Source: Bacteroidaceae bacterium
Lineage (GTDB): Bacteria > Bacteroidota > Bacteroidia > Bacteroidales > Bacteroidaceae
Assembly (NCBI GenBank): GCA_900752815.1
Contig: CAADWS010000077.1
Location: 1 to 30,152 of the forward strand
Length of the DNA stretch: 30,152 nucleotides
Direction of reading: 5' to 3'
Each line of letters opens with the position of its first letter. Position 1 is the first letter of the stretch. A program made the translations under genes and the position numbers. Under the pieces are notes generated by a model that was not told the origin of the DNA, searched no databases, and saw only the letters and a list, made by a program, of their open reading frames with translations. Shown piece after piece: positions 1 through 7,696 of the stretch.

Positions 1-164
1 TCACTTCTAATTTACTAAATATCAGCGATATGCGCAACCTTTCATACATAAATATTTTATCGATTTAATTCCGCCAACGGGTTCTGTTTTTTTCTTTATT
101 GCCTGGTTCTGGCCAGCCGGCGGACCGGTGCGACGGGGCTTTGCATCCCGCCGCAGCCGTGTGC
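1..164. other. Left-edge intergenic segment
   Basis: This stretch lies downstream of the minus-strand gene ending at 165. The first 100 bases are AT-rich and the rest is GC-rich. I see no convincing terminator hairpin with a T tract for the neighbouring gene, no promoter, and no coding segment. The first three bases could be a minus-strand stop codon of a gene lying to the left, but that cannot be judged from here. Confidence 0.4.
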
Positions 165-2432
165 CTACGGTTTACCTTTCAGCCGGTAGGTGGCCGTTAC
201 CTTGCCCTCCTCCATGCGCTGCAGAGTCCATTCGAGGGGCTTGCCGGCGGGTTCAAGATGCCAGCTGTATTCGGGCTGCATCAGCAGCTTTTTCAACTGG
301 CGGGGGAAAGCATCGGCCGAGCGGGCGTCCTCCCAGGTGCGGATGACGCGGAATATGGCTTGTTTCTGCGGGCAGCTTTCCACGTCCTTCTGGCTGAGCT
401 TCAGGCTGTAAGTGACGCCGTGCCCCACGGAGATGGCCTGTATGTGCTCGAAGAGTTCGGGCGTTGAGGATGCCGTGATGTTGAAGTTGCCGCCGAAGCT
501 TACGGGGAAGAAGTTGGCATAGGCCACGTCGCGCAAGTCCTTGCCTTGGCTGGTGGTGCTGCCCCAAAGCCGCTTTTCTGCGTCATACATGTTTTTTCCA
601 CCGCCCACGTTCCATACACTCTGGTAGTGCCATGACCCTTCGGAAAGGGTGGCACCGGTGAAGCGGATGTAGGGCACTCCCTGCTGGCGGGCGTGCTCGG
701 TCATGCGGCGGAAGAAGCGCTTGGCCGAATAGTAGCCGTGCCCGTTGTTGAAGAGAAATTCCTGACCGTCGAAGTCATAGTAGTTGATACCGTTGATGCG
801 GCAGACGTCGGCATAATATTCGGCAATTTTGTCCTGCAGGGCCAGATTGGGAATGATGCCTTCATAGCCGTAACGGATGGTCACCTGCAGCTTGTATACG
901 GTGTCGTTGGCGGCATGCGCCTGCGGCTTCGTGCCCCAATAGCCGCGCTTGACGTTCAGGAGCCGGTAGGGAGACGTGGAGCTGACGCCGAGATAGTGAA
1001 TCAGTTCGTTGCCAACTTTTATCATGTTCAGTTCCTGGCAGTGTCCCTCCCAACTGGCGATTTCTTCCAGGTGTGTGGGGTCGTCGACGTAGACCGTCGT
1101 GTCGCTGGCGCTGAGGTTGCGGCTCAGCAGGCACTTCTGCTGATAGCAGAGGCTGTCGCTGGGGACGGGAGCTACGTCGGCCGTGCCCGGAGCCAGCGAG
1201 TTGGTGATGTTGGTGCGGCCGAACATGAGGTTGTGGCGGGCTGTCAGCGCGGCAAAATCGCGATGCGAAAGGTTGCCGGTCGCCATGCGGAACGGTTTGC
1301 GGGCAAAGTCTTCCCCGTCAATGTAGCCCCGGTTGCCCCGGTTGGGACGCAGGAAACCCTGGTCGTAGGCCGAGATGGCCTTGAAGCCCAGTTGGGTGGC
1401 ATAGGACACGATGCTGTCATACTGTCCGCCGTAGGTCAGCACGTCGGGCTTGTAGGCGGTGGGGTCCTTTATCCATTTGCCGTCGACGGTGGGATAGGGA
1501 AGACCTTCTTTTTTTACGATGTCCTGGATGACATCCATGAGTGCCGTGCTGTCGGGGCTGCCCCAAAGCGCTACGGCCGACCCGATATAGTTGACACCGG
1601 GCACAGGCTCCACTTCAATGTGGTTGGGCGTGTTGGCCGGCATGTTCGGGATGAGCGAATAGAGCACCTCGCGCTGGCGTTCCCGGTCGCGTGAAAAGTA
1701 GTTCAGCGATATTTGTCCGTCGCGGTTGACGTAGGCTGCGTTGCCGTAGAGGATGCGGTAGTAGGGTTCCTTGTGTGAATAGAAGGCTACGTCGCTCACG
1801 CCGTCGCCGCCCAGAGTGAACACCTGCCCTTCGTGCAGATTTTCGGGCAGCGGAAAGCGGGCTTTGTCCGGCGTGTGGATGACATACTGGAAGGGAGCGG
1901 CGTCGCCCTGAAGGTCGGCTGTTCCGCCCAAGGTGTTGTCGTCGAGTGCGAGCAGACCAATGCTGTAGTTCACAGCCTCCGACGTGTCGCGCGCTACGCC
2001 GATGATTTCACCGAAAAGATTGGAGATGTTGGTGTGGAGTGTGCCCCATTGCACGGCATCCACCTTGTCGCGTGGCTGGAGGTCGGCCAGTTGCAGGCGG
2101 ATGTATTTGCTGCGGGTGTCGATGCGCACGTCGGCCTGCACGCCGTTGGCATAGGAAAGACGGAGCAGCCGTCTGACGGGCCGGTAGCTGGCCTTGACCG
2201 GCAGAAGGTATTTCCGGCTGCTTTCATCGTAGAGCGAGAGAACGGGCGAGGGGCGGTGAGGGTGGGCAAATTCGCGTTGCGGACTGGCGGTGCGGTTCTT
2301 CATGCTGGTGATGTAGCCCTGGTCGTTGACGGATATCTGCAGATAATCGGTGGTGAAGTCCCAGTCTTTGGCGGAGCTGCCGCCGGCTGTGCAGAGAGCA
2401 GCCAGGGCGAGAATGGGGATACGTTTTTTCAT
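165..2432 (-). CDS. Secreted TIM-barrel-like glycosidase-type protein, family not assigned
   Basis: The protein is about 755 residues and begins with a signal peptide (MKKRIPILALAALCTAGGSSA). I chose the ATG at 2432 because it precedes this signal peptide and overlaps the upstream gene's stop as ATGA; a longer frame to 2591 only adds low-complexity basic residues. An N-terminal beta-rich half precedes a barrel-like half containing YYDFDGQEF (D553-E558), the kind of acidic beta-strand end where glycosidases often keep catalytic residues. Residues about 434-513 look like an inserted small beta domain (pattern SASDTTVYVDDP...VGNELIHYLGV...RGYWGT...AHAANDT), resembling modules found in phage and surface proteins. 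It probably acts on a glycan in the periplasm or at the surface together with the preceding gene. No SusC/SusD pair is visible. The general class is reasonable; the substrate is unknown. Confidence 0.6.
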   Translation of the reverse strand: MKKRIPILALAALCTAGGSSAKDWDFTTDYLQISVNDQGYITSMKNRTASPQREFAHPHRPSPVLSLYDESSRKYLLPVKASYRPVRRLLRLSYANGVQADVRIDTRSKYIRLQLADLQPRDKVDAVQWGTLHTNISNLFGEIIGVARDTSEAVNYSIGLLALDDNTLGGTADLQGDAAPFQYVIHTPDKARFPLPENLHEGQVFTLGGDGVSDVAFYSHKEPYYRILYGNAAYVNRDGQISLNYFSRDRERQREVLYSLIPNMPANTPNHIEVEPVPGVNYIGSAVALWGSPDSTALMDVIQDIVKKEGLPYPTVDGKWIKDPTAYKPDVLTYGGQYDSIVSYATQLGFKAISAYDQGFLRPNRGNRGYIDGEDFARKPFRMATGNLSHRDFAALTARHNLMFGRTNITNSLAPGTADVAPVPSDSLCYQQKCLLSRNLSASDTTVYVDDPTHLEEIASWEGHCQELNMIKVGNELIHYLGVSSTSPYRLLNVKRGYWGTKPQAHAANDTVYKLQVTIRYGYEGIIPNLALQDKIAEYYADVCRINGINYYDFDGQEFLFNNGHGYYSAKRFFRRMTEHARQQGVPYIRFTGATLSEGSWHYQSVWNVGGGKNMYDAEKRLWGSTTSQGKDLRDVAYANFFPVSFGGNFNITASSTPELFEHIQAISVGHGVTYSLKLSQKDVESCPQKQAIFRVIRTWEDARSADAFPRQLKKLLMQPEYSWHLEPAGKPLEWTLQRMEEGKVTATYRLKGKP

Positions 2433-4648
2433 GATAGTTTGATTTTTTCGGTTTTTCCTGATTTTATTTGTATTTTCCGCTTCCAGTGCAGGAAGGCGTT
2501 TTCGCCGGCGGTGCGGCCGGCTTCTTCGGCGTTCTCGGCCAGGAGAGTGACGGTGGCGTCGAAGGCTGTGGGATTGTATATCTCCAGCCACAGATGTCCT
2601 TTCTTTTCTGTCAGGCTTGCTTCGACGTGGTCGAATACGTAGAACTTTTTCAGGTCGGTGCGGATGTAGATACCGGGTATTTCAATGGCCATCAGTGCGC
2701 CGTTGGTTTCATTCCATCCGGTTTTGCCGCCGTCGAGCCGGGAACCGCGGCTGTCGGCGTCGCAATAGGTGAGGCGCTCCGTGATTTTCCCGTTGGGCTG
2801 GATGCCTTCGGCGTGAGCATGGATGACATCGCGCAGCAGTTCGGCATAAAGCGTGTCGCCGGTGGCGCGGTAGAGCTTGAAGAGCACGTCGCCCGACTGT
2901 GTGCAGAAGCCCGGTGCGCCGTGCTTGTTCTGGGTGCTGGCCCACACGGCGCCGGTGAGATTGGCCTGCAGGCGGCCCAGCGGAGTTTCGGCAGGCAGGC
3001 GGTAGGGGAAGGATACGGTCCAGGTGGCGCAGAGGTGGGCCAGGTCTTTGGCCTGTTGCAGATAGGCCGCTTCATGAGTGGTTTCGTAGAGGGTGAAAAG
3101 CGATGTGGTCAGCGCGATGGCTGTTTCCGAGTCGGCATTCTGCAGAATGTCTCCGCAGCCGCCCGAGGTGAATCCGGTAAGCGCGAATTCGCGGTAGTAG
3201 CGTGCGGCAGCGGCTTTGGCCACCTGGAGATATTCGGGCCGGTCGTAATATTCGGCCGCGAGTGTCAGGCCTGCAACGGCCATGGCGCCGCCGGTGGTGT
3301 TGTAAACAGCCACGTCGCCGGTTTCCACCTGCAGGTAGTTGCCCCAGGTGCCGTGCTTGCGCCAGGTTCGTACAAAGGCGTCTGCCAGGCGTTGTACTTC
3401 CTGTTCCCATTCCGGGCGGATGACGTTTCCGTGTCCCTGGGCCTTGAGCAGGGCAAACTGCTTGACGGTCCAGTAGAGCACGTCGGCATTCTGTCGGGTG
3501 AGTGCGATGCCGTTTACTTGACGGACGGCGTCGCGGTTGAGCACTTGTCCGTCTTCGTTGAGCGTATTGTAATAATAACCGCTCTTGCCCTTGGCCCGTG
3601 GCAGGGCGAAATTGAAGGTGCTGGCTACGCGCTCCCGGTGCAGACTGTCGCCGAGGGCGAGCATGGGATAGGTGTTGATGAGTCCGCCCACCCATCCGTA
3701 GGACATCCATTGGGCGTTTTCCGGACAATAGAACTGGAAGTCCTTTCCCTTGTGGTAACGTTCGTCGATGTTGCGGGTCATGCGTTCGAGCACGGCGCTC
3801 ATGGGCATGAGCTGGCGGGGCGGCGCTCCCTGCAGATGGCTTTTCCGGTATTTCATGAACTGCTCCAGGAGCGTGGTGACGCTGTCGCAGAAGAAGTCAA
3901 TACGGGTGACACTGATGCAGAGTTCGTCGCCGCGTCGGACGTTGAGCCCGCGGTCGGGACTTTTGCTGAAGCCGATGAACTGGGGCTGTTTCTCGCGGAC
4001 GCCGGGAGCGCTGATGACGAAGGTGGCCTGGTCGCGTCCGCGCGATTCCTCGGCGATGAGGCCGTGGTCGAAGAGATGTCCGCCGTGCTCAATGCCCTGG
4101 TCGGTGAGCAGGAGGGTTCCGCTGTGGCGGTTCCGTTCGAAAAAGGTAATGGCCGGCGTAGCGGCATTGTTGACAAGCAGTTCGAACCGCGACTCCTGCC
4201 CGAATTCGGGCGAAAGCTGCGGGATGGGATTGGAGGTGAGGGCCAGGTCGGGGCGGAAGTAGTCGGTCTTGTCGAGTCCGGTGGCATATTCGCGATTGAC
4301 AATGCGTTGGCGGTTACCGTTGTAGACGGCAGACGGCACCATGACGTAGTTGTCGCTCGACCACTGCGGCTGGTCGAAAGCCACGGCAACGCCCGCCTGC
4401 TGCAGGTCGCGCTGTGCCACGAAACGGAAGGTGTAGCGGATGCCGCCGGGTACGGCGGTTTTCTGCACTTCTGCCTTCCAGTCCTTGCCTGCGGGGCATG
4501 TGCCGGCCAGTTGCGCTTGGTTGTAACGGCATTCCAGCAATCGGAATCCGGGACGGGCGGACATGGATTCCGGCAACCATTTCTGTGAAAAAAGCGAGGC
4601 TGTGCCGGTGAAGAAGGTCAGCAAGGCGATGAAACAGTATTTCTTCAT
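2429..4648 (-). CDS. Secreted six-hairpin (alpha/alpha)6 glycosidase-like protein
   Basis: The protein has 739 residues and a clear signal peptide (MKKYCFIALLTFFTGTASLFS, cleavage near SQKW). The first about 290 residues look like a beta-sandwich. Residues about 290-660 carry repeated paired helices with aromatic- and glycine-rich loops (SYGWVGGLINTYPMLALGD, GTWGNYLQVETGDVAVYNT, GGCGDILQNADSETAIA), the look of six-hairpin glycosidases and polysaccharide lyase-like barrels. A small beta segment closes the protein. Its stop overlaps the next gene's start by four bases, so the two are very likely co-translated. I infer a role in degrading a complex glycan; I cannot name a CAZy family or catalytic residues with confidence. 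Confidence 0.6.
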   Translation of the reverse strand: MKKYCFIALLTFFTGTASLFSQKWLPESMSARPGFRLLECRYNQAQLAGTCPAGKDWKAEVQKTAVPGGIRYTFRFVAQRDLQQAGVAVAFDQPQWSSDNYVMVPSAVYNGNRQRIVNREYATGLDKTDYFRPDLALTSNPIPQLSPEFGQESRFELLVNNAATPAITFFERNRHSGTLLLTDQGIEHGGHLFDHGLIAEESRGRDQATFVISAPGVREKQPQFIGFSKSPDRGLNVRRGDELCISVTRIDFFCDSVTTLLEQFMKYRKSHLQGAPPRQLMPMSAVLERMTRNIDERYHKGKDFQFYCPENAQWMSYGWVGGLINTYPMLALGDSLHRERVASTFNFALPRAKGKSGYYYNTLNEDGQVLNRDAVRQVNGIALTRQNADVLYWTVKQFALLKAQGHGNVIRPEWEQEVQRLADAFVRTWRKHGTWGNYLQVETGDVAVYNTTGGAMAVAGLTLAAEYYDRPEYLQVAKAAAARYYREFALTGFTSGGCGDILQNADSETAIALTTSLFTLYETTHEAAYLQQAKDLAHLCATWTVSFPYRLPAETPLGRLQANLTGAVWASTQNKHGAPGFCTQSGDVLFKLYRATGDTLYAELLRDVIHAHAEGIQPNGKITERLTYCDADSRGSRLDGGKTGWNETNGALMAIEIPGIYIRTDLKKFYVFDHVEASLTEKKGHLWLEIYNPTAFDATVTLLAENAEEAGRTAGENAFLHWKRKIQIKSGKTEKIKLS

Positions 4649-4785
4649 AGTGATGTTTGGGTTGATGATGATATATATAATAAGGAGGGCAAGGCTGCCG
4701 TCGTCGTTTTCTCACTCTCTTCGGGTTCTTGTGTATTGCAGGGAGGCCGTGTGCCGGAAGGGCGACCGGCATGTTGCCTTATTTG

Positions 4786-4818
4786 CGAATATATAAGAAT
4801 AATCCGGTTACTTCCAAA
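4786..4818 (-). promoter_or_regulatory. Likely promoter of the two-gene glycan operon
   Basis: On the minus strand TTTG (4818-4815) is followed after 21 nt by TATATTCG (4793-4786), one mismatch from the Bacteroidota -7 box TAnnTTTG. It would give a 5' leader of about 130 nt before the ATG at 4648. Confidence 0.45.
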
Positions 4819-4882
4819 TAAAAATCCCGGAATATGCTTGTATTTCCTGCAGTTTGTGGTTTATGACTGCCGGCTGTTAATG

Positions 4883-4917
4883 AAAAAAGGAAATGTCGCG
4901 CGGACATTTCCTTTTTT
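4883..4917. terminator. Strong bidirectional terminator after trpB
   Basis: A perfect 15-bp stem (AAAAAAGGAAATGTC / GACATTTCCTTTTTT) closes a 5-nt loop and has A and T runs on both sides. It lies 57 bases after the trpB stop and isolates trpB from the glycan operon. The rest of 4649-4973 holds the promoter at 4786-4818 and no gene. Confidence 0.9.
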
Positions 4918-4973
4918 CGGAAAATCGGGATATTGTATATTTCCGGCAGGAGGAGCATACCGGAGTTTCCGTT

Positions 4974-6161
4974 TCAGTCGATTTGGGCAGAGAGGTAGGT
5001 TTCCAGGTCTTTGTCGCCGCGGCCGGAAACGGTGACCACCACCACGTCGTCGGGGCGGAACTTCATTTGGGTGAGCGCAGCGATGGCGTGGGCCGATTCG
5101 AGCGCGGGGATGATGCCTTCGAGGCGGGTCAGTTCGAACGCAGCCTTGAGTGCTTCCTGGTCGCTGATGGCAATGACCTGTGCACGGTGCTGGGCTGCCA
5201 GGTTGGCGTGCATCGGTCCGATGCCCGGATAGTCGAGTCCGGCTGAGATGGAATAGGCTTCGGCCGTTTCGCCTTCAGGCGTCTGGATGACCAGAGTGCG
5301 CGCACCGTGCAGCACGCCGGCTGTGCCCAGCGTGAGAGTGGCAGCCGTCTTTCCCACCTCCGGAGCCAGTCCGCCGGCTTCGGCCAGTACGATGTTCACA
5401 TCCGTTTCGTCGAGATAGTGGTAGATGGTGCCGGCTGCATTGCTGCCACCGCCGATGCAGGCAATCAGATAGTCGGGATTGGGTCTGCCTTCCTGCATGA
5501 GCAGCTGGTTGCGGATTTCCTCGCTGATGACGGACTGAAGACGGGCCACCATGTCGGGATAGGGATGAGGTCCTACGGCCGAACCGAGGAGATAGAACGT
5601 GTCGTCGGGATGAGTACACCAGTCGGCCAGAGCTTCGTTGACGGCATCGGTCAGCGTCATGTTGCCGGATGTGGCCGCCACCACCTTGGCGCCGAGCATC
5701 CGCATGCGCTCCACGTTGGGCCGCTGGCGCTGCATGTCGGTTTTGCCCATATAAATGGTGCATTCCATGTCGAGCAGCGCGCACACGGTGGCTGTGGCCA
5801 CTCCGTGCTGGCCGGCACCAGTTTCGGCAATGATGCGCCGCTTGCCCATGCTGCGGGCAATCAGAGCCTGGCCGATGGCATTGTTGATTTTGTGTGCACC
5901 GGTGTGGTTGAGGTCTTCGCGTTTCAGATAGACCTTGCAGCCGCACAGCTGGCTCAGGCGCTTGGCCAGATAGAGAGGGGTGGGACGGCCCACATAGTCG
6001 CGCAGCAGCTGTCGGTATTCATCCTGGAAAGCCTCGCTTTCGATGGTGCGGGCATAGCATTTTTGTAGTTCCTTGATGCAGGGTTCGAGGGCAGCGGGTA
6101 CAAAGCAGCCGCCAAATTCTCCGTAAAATCCTTCGGGATTGATTTGAAATGTAGTTTTCAT
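4974..6161 (-). CDS. trpB: Tryptophan synthase beta chain
   Basis: This 395-residue PLP enzyme condenses indole (or indole channelled from TrpA) with L-serine to make tryptophan. Hallmarks of canonical TrpB are all present: the N-terminal YGEFGG segment, KREDLNHTGAHKIN with the Schiff-base lysine, ETGAGQHGVATA with the catalytic glutamate, the phosphate-binding GGGSNA loop, GLDYPGIGP, and the C-terminal SGRGDKD. Length is normal. It stands alone: no other trp gene flanks it, and a strong terminator follows. Its upstream leader has the layout of ribosome-dependent attenuation (leader peptide at 6306-6365 and terminator at 6215-6246), so expression is probably tied to charged tRNA-Trp. The start at 6161 gives the conserved N-terminus. 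Confidence 0.96.
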   Translation of the reverse strand: MKTTFQINPEGFYGEFGGCFVPAALEPCIKELQKCYARTIESEAFQDEYRQLLRDYVGRPTPLYLAKRLSQLCGCKVYLKREDLNHTGAHKINNAIGQALIARSMGKRRIIAETGAGQHGVATATVCALLDMECTIYMGKTDMQRQRPNVERMRMLGAKVVAATSGNMTLTDAVNEALADWCTHPDDTFYLLGSAVGPHPYPDMVARLQSVISEEIRNQLLMQEGRPNPDYLIACIGGGSNAAGTIYHYLDETDVNIVLAEAGGLAPEVGKTAATLTLGTAGVLHGARTLVIQTPEGETAEAYSISAGLDYPGIGPMHANLAAQHRAQVIAISDQEALKAAFELTRLEGIIPALESAHAIAALTQMKFRPDDVVVVTVSGRGDKDLETYLSAQID

Positions 6162-6208
6162 ATGCAGATTTATTTTAGTTGTTTGTATGCTGGGGAAAGG
6201 GTAAGGGA

Positions 6209-6246
6209 AAAAGAAAAAGGTCTGCCGTAAGCACTGCAGACCTTTT
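6209..6246 (-). terminator. trpB attenuator terminator
   Basis: On the minus strand AAAAGGTCTGC (6246-6236) pairs perfectly with GCAGACCTTTT (6225-6215) around a 10-nt loop and runs into TCTTTTTCCC, ending about 50 nt before the trpB start. The loop and the first two bases of the 3' arm contain CTTACGGC (6231-6224), the exact complement of GCCGTAAG (6312-6305) at the leader peptide's stop codon. That 8-bp pairing is a plausible antiterminator. The hairpin lies inside the trpB leader, so as a simple terminator it would silence the gene; attenuation is the natural reading. Confidence 0.85.
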
Positions 6247-6305
6247 CTTTTTGCTGAATCCGATATTTATACTGGATGTGAAACTTGCATATTAGGACTG
6301 ACCCC

Positions 6306-6365
6306 TTACGGCTGTGATAACTGTAAGCGGCGCCACCAAAACAGATTTGTATGCAAGTACATCAT
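6306..6365 (-). CDS. trpL: trp leader peptide with tandem Trp codons
   Basis: ATG at 6365 opens a 19-codon frame, MMYLHTNLFWWRRLQLSQP, ending in TAA at 6308-6306. Codons 10 and 11 are TGG TGG. Trp is rare, so two adjacent Trp codons in so short a frame, placed between a promoter box and a terminator that immediately precedes a tryptophan gene, match the enteric trpL arrangement. The sequence just after the Trp codons contains CTTAC (minus strand, 6327-6323), which can pair with GTAAG overlapping the stop codon (6309-6305). A ribosome stalled at the Trp codons would cover the first and free the second to pair with the terminator. The peptide itself probably has no function beyond being translated. 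It is too short for usual gene callers. Confidence 0.85.
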   Translation of the reverse strand: MMYLHTNLFWWRRLQLSQP

Positions 6366-6395
6366 GGTTGTTGCTTTTTAGAAATTTTCTTGCTG

Positions 6396-6403
6396 CAAAT
6401 ATA
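6396..6403 (-). promoter_or_regulatory. trpL-trpB promoter, -7 box
   Basis: TATATTTG on the minus strand matches the Bacteroidota -7 consensus TAnnTTTG exactly. The -33 element is weak (a TTTG lies 14 nt away; at 18-20 nt only CTTG/TTCT-like bases occur). Transcription would begin near 6390, about 25 nt before the leader-peptide ATG. Confidence 0.6.
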
Positions 6404-6568
6404 GCGAAATATTTTAACAAACAAGAAAAATGACGTTTTTTTTGAAAAAATATGCCTGTTGGTAAAAAAATGGGGCGAATAAACAGTAAAACGGCAGTTG
6501 AAACGGTCTTTTCCTTACAGCGGCCGCCTCCGTCTGTCCCGTTTTTGCTTGTCTGCTTTTGGGGAGAA

Positions 6569-6652
6569 AAACAGTCAGTACTTTAGAAAAAACAAAAGTA
6601 CCGACAGAAAAAACTAAAGTACTGACAGGATTTTCTAAAGTACTGACTGTTT
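6569..6652. repeat. 21-bp repeat array A, closed by a 22-bp inverted repeat
   Basis: Four units share the core AGTAC at 6577, 6597, 6618 and 6639 (spacings 20, 21, 21). Typical units read CTAAAGTACTGACAG followed by six A- or T-rich bases. The first unit is in the opposite orientation to the last, so 6569-6590 and 6631-6652 form a perfect 22-bp inverted repeat with two units between them. The array lies between the divergent trpB and VTC-operon promoters. Frames across the array stay open because the period is a multiple of three, but the heptapeptide translations (VSTLENP, VSTLVFS) look non-genuine. The remaining parts of 6422-6827 show no gene. Confidence 0.85.
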
Positions 6653-6827
6653 CCGGCAGGTCGGGCCGGGCAGTTTTATACCTGCCGGGGCGATAACGGT
6701 GAGGAGGCATGTACTTCTGTAAACGTGGACTGAAGGAACATCGGCCGCCGTTATTTCGCAGGAATAGAGGATTTTTTCTGTTTTAGAGCATTTCTTAAAA
6801 ATATACCCGTTTTTTTGTGCGATATGC

Positions 6828-6835
6828 TAATTTTG
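6828..6835 (+). promoter_or_regulatory. Possible promoter -7 box of the VTC operon
   Basis: TAATTTTG fits TAnnTTTG. No TTTG occurs at the usual 19-21 nt spacing, so the -33 half is poor. If used, transcription would start near 6841, which supports the ATG at 6854 as the start of the first gene rather than the earlier in-frame TTG (6815) or ATG (6824). Confidence 0.35.
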
Positions 6836-6853
6836 ATTAAATTTGTCACGGTC

Positions 6854-7639
6854 ATGGAAGTCTATAAAGAAATAGTTAGCCTTTTGGAAGAGATGTCGCC
6901 AATCAGTTTGGACGACATGTCATCCATACGTCTGATGAAACGGACGGACACAAAGTTCCTGACCAATCTTCCGACTTTGTTGAAGCTGTTGAAACTGGCA
7001 CAGAAAAATTATTTTGTTCAGGAAGTCAACGGCCACAGGGTGGCCAATTATGCCACTACTTATTGGGACGACGCTCTGCACCACCAGTTTTACCGGATTC
7101 ATCAGTGCGGCCACCGGCCCCGCACCAAGGTGAGAGTGCGCTCCTATTCCGATTCGGAACTGGCTTTCCTGGAGGTCAAGAAGAAGAATAATCACGGGAA
7201 AACATCGAAAAAACGGATTCATGTTCCTTCGGTCGATGCTGTGGTGAACGAGCGGTATGGCGAGGATTTCCTGCAAAATCTTACCGGCCACACCTTCGAC
7301 GAGATTATTCCGACTCTTTCCAACCGCTTCAAGCGGATTACCCTGGTCAACCACGGCAAGACGGAGCGGCTGACGATTGACTTCGACCTCAGTTTCCAGA
7401 ACCGCGAAAACGGAGTGGAACAGGCGATGGAGAACATCGTAATCATAGAACTCAAGCGCGACGGCCGGCTGCCCTCGCCCATCATGCCCGTCCTGCGCGA
7501 ATTGCGCATCAAGCCCGCGGGGTTCAGCAAATATTGCGTGGGACTGTCTGTTACGGACAATACGCTGCGGAAAAATATGTTCAAGGAACGACTGGTCTAT
7601 ATCCGCAAGATAGCGGAAAGGAACTGTTTGTCCCACTGA
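6854..7639 (+). CDS. VTC-domain protein (polyphosphate polymerase-like)
   Basis: This 261-residue protein is cytosolic, with no signal peptide or membrane span. It has the triphosphate-tunnel layout of the VTC domain: RLMKRTDTKF (residues 26-35), a basic KVRVRSY strand (92-98), FLEVK (105-109), a lysine/arginine cluster following it, and a late IIELKRDGR strand. In yeast Vtc4 the matching charged strands line a tunnel that polymerises phosphate from ATP. Bacterial relatives are commonly encoded beside DUF4956 membrane proteins and CotH- or Cthe_2159-type exported proteins, as here. The DUF4956 gene starts 57 nt downstream. An in-frame extension to TTG 6815 is possible but would begin upstream of the likely transcription start. 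Polyphosphate synthesis is inferred from the family; the real product could be another phosphorylated polymer. Confidence 0.85.
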   Translation: MEVYKEIVSLLEEMSPISLDDMSSIRLMKRTDTKFLTNLPTLLKLLKLAQKNYFVQEVNGHRVANYATTYWDDALHHQFYRIHQCGHRPRTKVRVRSYSDSELAFLEVKKKNNHGKTSKKRIHVPSVDAVVNERYGEDFLQNLTGHTFDEIIPTLSNRFKRITLVNHGKTERLTIDFDLSFQNRENGVEQAMENIVIIELKRDGRLPSPIMPVLRELRIKPAGFSKYCVGLSVTDNTLRKNMFKERLVYIRKIAERNCLSH

Positions 7640-7696
7640 CGACATATGCGAATCAGTTTGATATACTTGAAATAACCTAACTAACCTCAAATCATT

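Noticed and set aside
2468..4588. A 706-codon plus-strand frame opposite the six-hairpin gene
   Set aside because: It mirrors the minus-strand gene, which has a signal peptide and family-like motifs. The plus frame has neither.
6569..6652. CRISPR array
   Set aside because: The repeat is too short, there are no unique spacers, and no cas genes are in the window.
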